A program made the position numbers and the translations under genes. A model generated the notes under the pieces. That model had not been told where the DNA came from. It searched no databases and saw only the letters and a program-made list of their open reading frames with translations. From contig UCMT01000030.1 of the NCBI GenBank assembly GCA_900473795.1, positions 30,485 to 94,484 on the forward strand: 64,000 nucleotides of DNA, read 5' to 3'. Numbering within the stretch: the stretch's first letter is position 1; each line of letters opens with the position of its first letter. This DNA is from Hyphomicrobiales bacterium. Lineage in GTDB: Bacteria > Pseudomonadota > Alphaproteobacteria > Rhizobiales > Rhizobiaceae. This document shows positions 61,527 to 64,000 of this stretch, one piece after another.

Positions 61527-62009
61527 ATGACTGACCTCGTCCACACCGGCGGCTGCCAATGCGGCGCCGTCCGTTTCCGTGTCGAAGGCACCCTCGGTGA
61601 CGCCTCGGTCTGCCATTGCCGCATGTGCCAGAAGGCGGCCGGGAATTTCTATCTGCCGCTGGTCTCCGTGCGCGGGACCAAGCTCACCTGGACACGCGGC
61701 GCGCCGAAGCGTTTTCAGTCGTCGAATGCGGTGTTCCGCGGCTTCTGCAGCGATTGCGGCACGCCGCTGACCTATGAGGCGCCGGACGGCATGGCGCTGG
61801 CGATCGCGGCCTTCGACAAGCCGGAAGGCATCGTCCCGAAAATCCAGTGGGGCACCGAGGCGAAGCTGCCCTATGTCGACCATATTCCGAGCCTGCCGGG
61901 CGAGGAGACGATGGCCGATCAGGATGCGGCGTCCTTTCTTGCGACGCTCGTGTCTTGCCAGCATCCGGACCACGATACGGCCGAGTGGCCACCAAAGGAG
62001 CGCGAATGA
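61527..62009 (+). CDS. GFA-domain protein 1 (CENP-V/GFA family)
   Basis: A 160-residue zinc protein of the GFA (glutathione-dependent formaldehyde-activating enzyme-like) family. The cysteine sets are complete: CQCGAVRF, CHCRMCQK and FCSDCGTPL. True activity on formaldehyde-glutathione adducts is disputed for the family and is not shown here. It is the first of three tandem paralogues. Its stop overlaps the start of the second copy (ATGA). Confidence 0.9.
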   Translation: MTDLVHTGGCQCGAVRFRVEGTLGDASVCHCRMCQKAAGNFYLPLVSVRGTKLTWTRGAPKRFQSSNAVFRGFCSDCGTPLTYEAPDGMALAIAAFDKPEGIVPKIQWGTEAKLPYVDHIPSLPGEETMADQDAASFLATLVSCQHPDHDTAEWPPKERE

Positions 62010-62500
62010 GCATTTCCCGCATCTATACGGGCGGCTGCCAGTGCGGCGCGGTGCGCTATCGGGCGGAAGGCACGCTCAGTGATCCGCATCTGTGTCATTG
62101 CCGCATGTGCCAGAAGGCGGCAGGCAACTATTTCATGCCGCTTGCCAATGCGCCGCTCGCGTCGTTCCGCCTCACGCGGGGGGAGCCGAGCTGGTTTCAC
62201 TCCTCGGAATTTGCCCGGCGCGGATTTTGCGCCGCCTGCGGCACGCCGCTGTTCTATGACATGCCGGGGGCGGATTTCATCAATATCGTGCTCGGTTCGC
62301 TCGACGATCCCTATGATGTGCGGCCGTTGACGCAGTCCGGCATGGAATCGCGCGTCCCCTGGTTTTCACATCTGCCGGGGCTGCCGGGCGGAGAAACCGA
62401 TGCCGGCAACAAGGCCGGTGCCGAACGGCATCTGGCGATCCTTGAATCGAACCGCCAGCATCCCGATTTCGACACTGAACACTGGCCACCGGAGGAATAG
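62006..62500 (+). CDS. GFA-domain protein 2
   Basis: A 164-residue paralogue of its neighbours with the same cysteine sets (CQCGAVRY, CHCRMCQK, FCAACGTPL). The middle third is the most different: copy 2 has a SLDDPYDVRPLTQSGMESRVPWFSHL segment and a longer tail. It is coupled to copy 1 and 2 bases from copy 3. Confidence 0.9.
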   Translation: MSISRIYTGGCQCGAVRYRAEGTLSDPHLCHCRMCQKAAGNYFMPLANAPLASFRLTRGEPSWFHSSEFARRGFCAACGTPLFYDMPGADFINIVLGSLDDPYDVRPLTQSGMESRVPWFSHLPGLPGGETDAGNKAGAERHLAILESNRQHPDFDTEHWPPEE

Positions 62501-62502
62501 AC

Positions 62503-63935
<1,433 letters not shown>

Positions 63936-63971
63936 CATGACGATCTTTGTTCGGCAAACCGCCCACTGCCT

Positions 63972-64000
63972 CTTCTCCCCAGCGGGGAGAAGGTGGCGCG
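63972..64000. repeat. RIME-like element, cut by the window end
   Basis: CTTCTCCCC-AGC-GGGGAGAAG at 63972-63992, followed by GTGGC, is the same outer palindrome and flank as the element after nadA. The rest lies beyond the window. Confidence 0.75.

Noticed and set aside
60429..61973. A 514-codon minus-strand frame crossing cysS, the 45-bp inverted repeat and the first GFA gene
   Set aside because: It spans three unrelated plus-strand features and an intergenic repeat, which a real gene would not do.

Overview
The window is a chromosomal segment of an alphaproteobacterium of the Rhizobium/Agrobacterium/Sinorhizobium group (Rhizobiaceae). The evidence is the gene order smpB (partial) - rpoZ - rsh - DUF2062 gene - acpS - lepB - rnc - era, a nadABC operon with a NadQ-type regulator gene nearby, an aquaglyceroporin-containing arsenic operon of the kind known from Sinorhizobium, RIME-like intergenic palindromes and high-GC codon use. 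I see no tRNA, rRNA, CRISPR array, prophage or intact insertion sequence.

Layout. 0-10 kb: housekeeping genes (trans-translation, omega subunit, (p)ppGpp synthesis and hydrolysis, ACP activation, signal peptidase, RNase III, Era). 9.9-12.6 kb: leftward arsenic operon arsR - second arsenate reductase - aqpS - arsC - arsH, with a palindromic operator that touches the arsR start codon. 12.7-17.7 kb: glutathionyl-hydroquinone reductase, cyclopropane fatty acid synthase, Tex. 17.9-33.6 kb: an exopolysaccharide-type locus. It holds a coupled GMC oxidoreductase / aldo-keto reductase / heparinase-like trio, three glycosyltransferases, a Wzy/ligase-like polymerase, a Wzx-like flippase, an AlgD-like nucleotide-sugar dehydrogenase, a 13-unit Sel1-repeat protein with a peptidoglycan-binding-like end, and a secreted heparin-lyase-I-like protein. 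Its centre is visibly richer in A+T than its flanks. 33.9-45.8 kb: recO, a thioesterase, an ECF41-type sigma factor with its divergent carboxymuconolactone-decarboxylase partner, PhoX with a Pho box, a large DUF2339 membrane protein, HD and MOSC proteins, an aldo-keto reductase and an MFS transporter. 46-55 kb: nadA-nadB-nadC interrupted by two RIME-like elements, a TauE/SafE permease, an EF-hand protein, SodC, then a tightly overlapping leftward operon ygfZ - HD phosphohydrolase - tyrosine phosphatase - nadQ. 56-64 kb: small conserved proteins, a NUDIX hydrolase, an SRAP-type SOS peptidase, cysS, a perfect 45-bp inverted repeat, three tandem GFA-domain genes and a proline iminopeptidase.

How they work together. 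The polysaccharide locus contains glycosyl transfer, flipping, polymerisation and uronate-related functions (a nucleotide-sugar dehydrogenase plus two unrelated uronate-polysaccharide lyase folds). It has no visible priming glycosyltransferase or Wza/Wzc export pair, so it would depend on genes elsewhere. The most clear-cut regulatory finding is the ECF41 locus, where two oppositely directed promoters of the ECF41 pattern lie in about 60 bp between sigma factor and target. The arsenic operon, phoX and nadA also have readable operators. The main candidate for an undescribed system is the polysaccharide locus with its redox pair and Sel1 scaffold protein.
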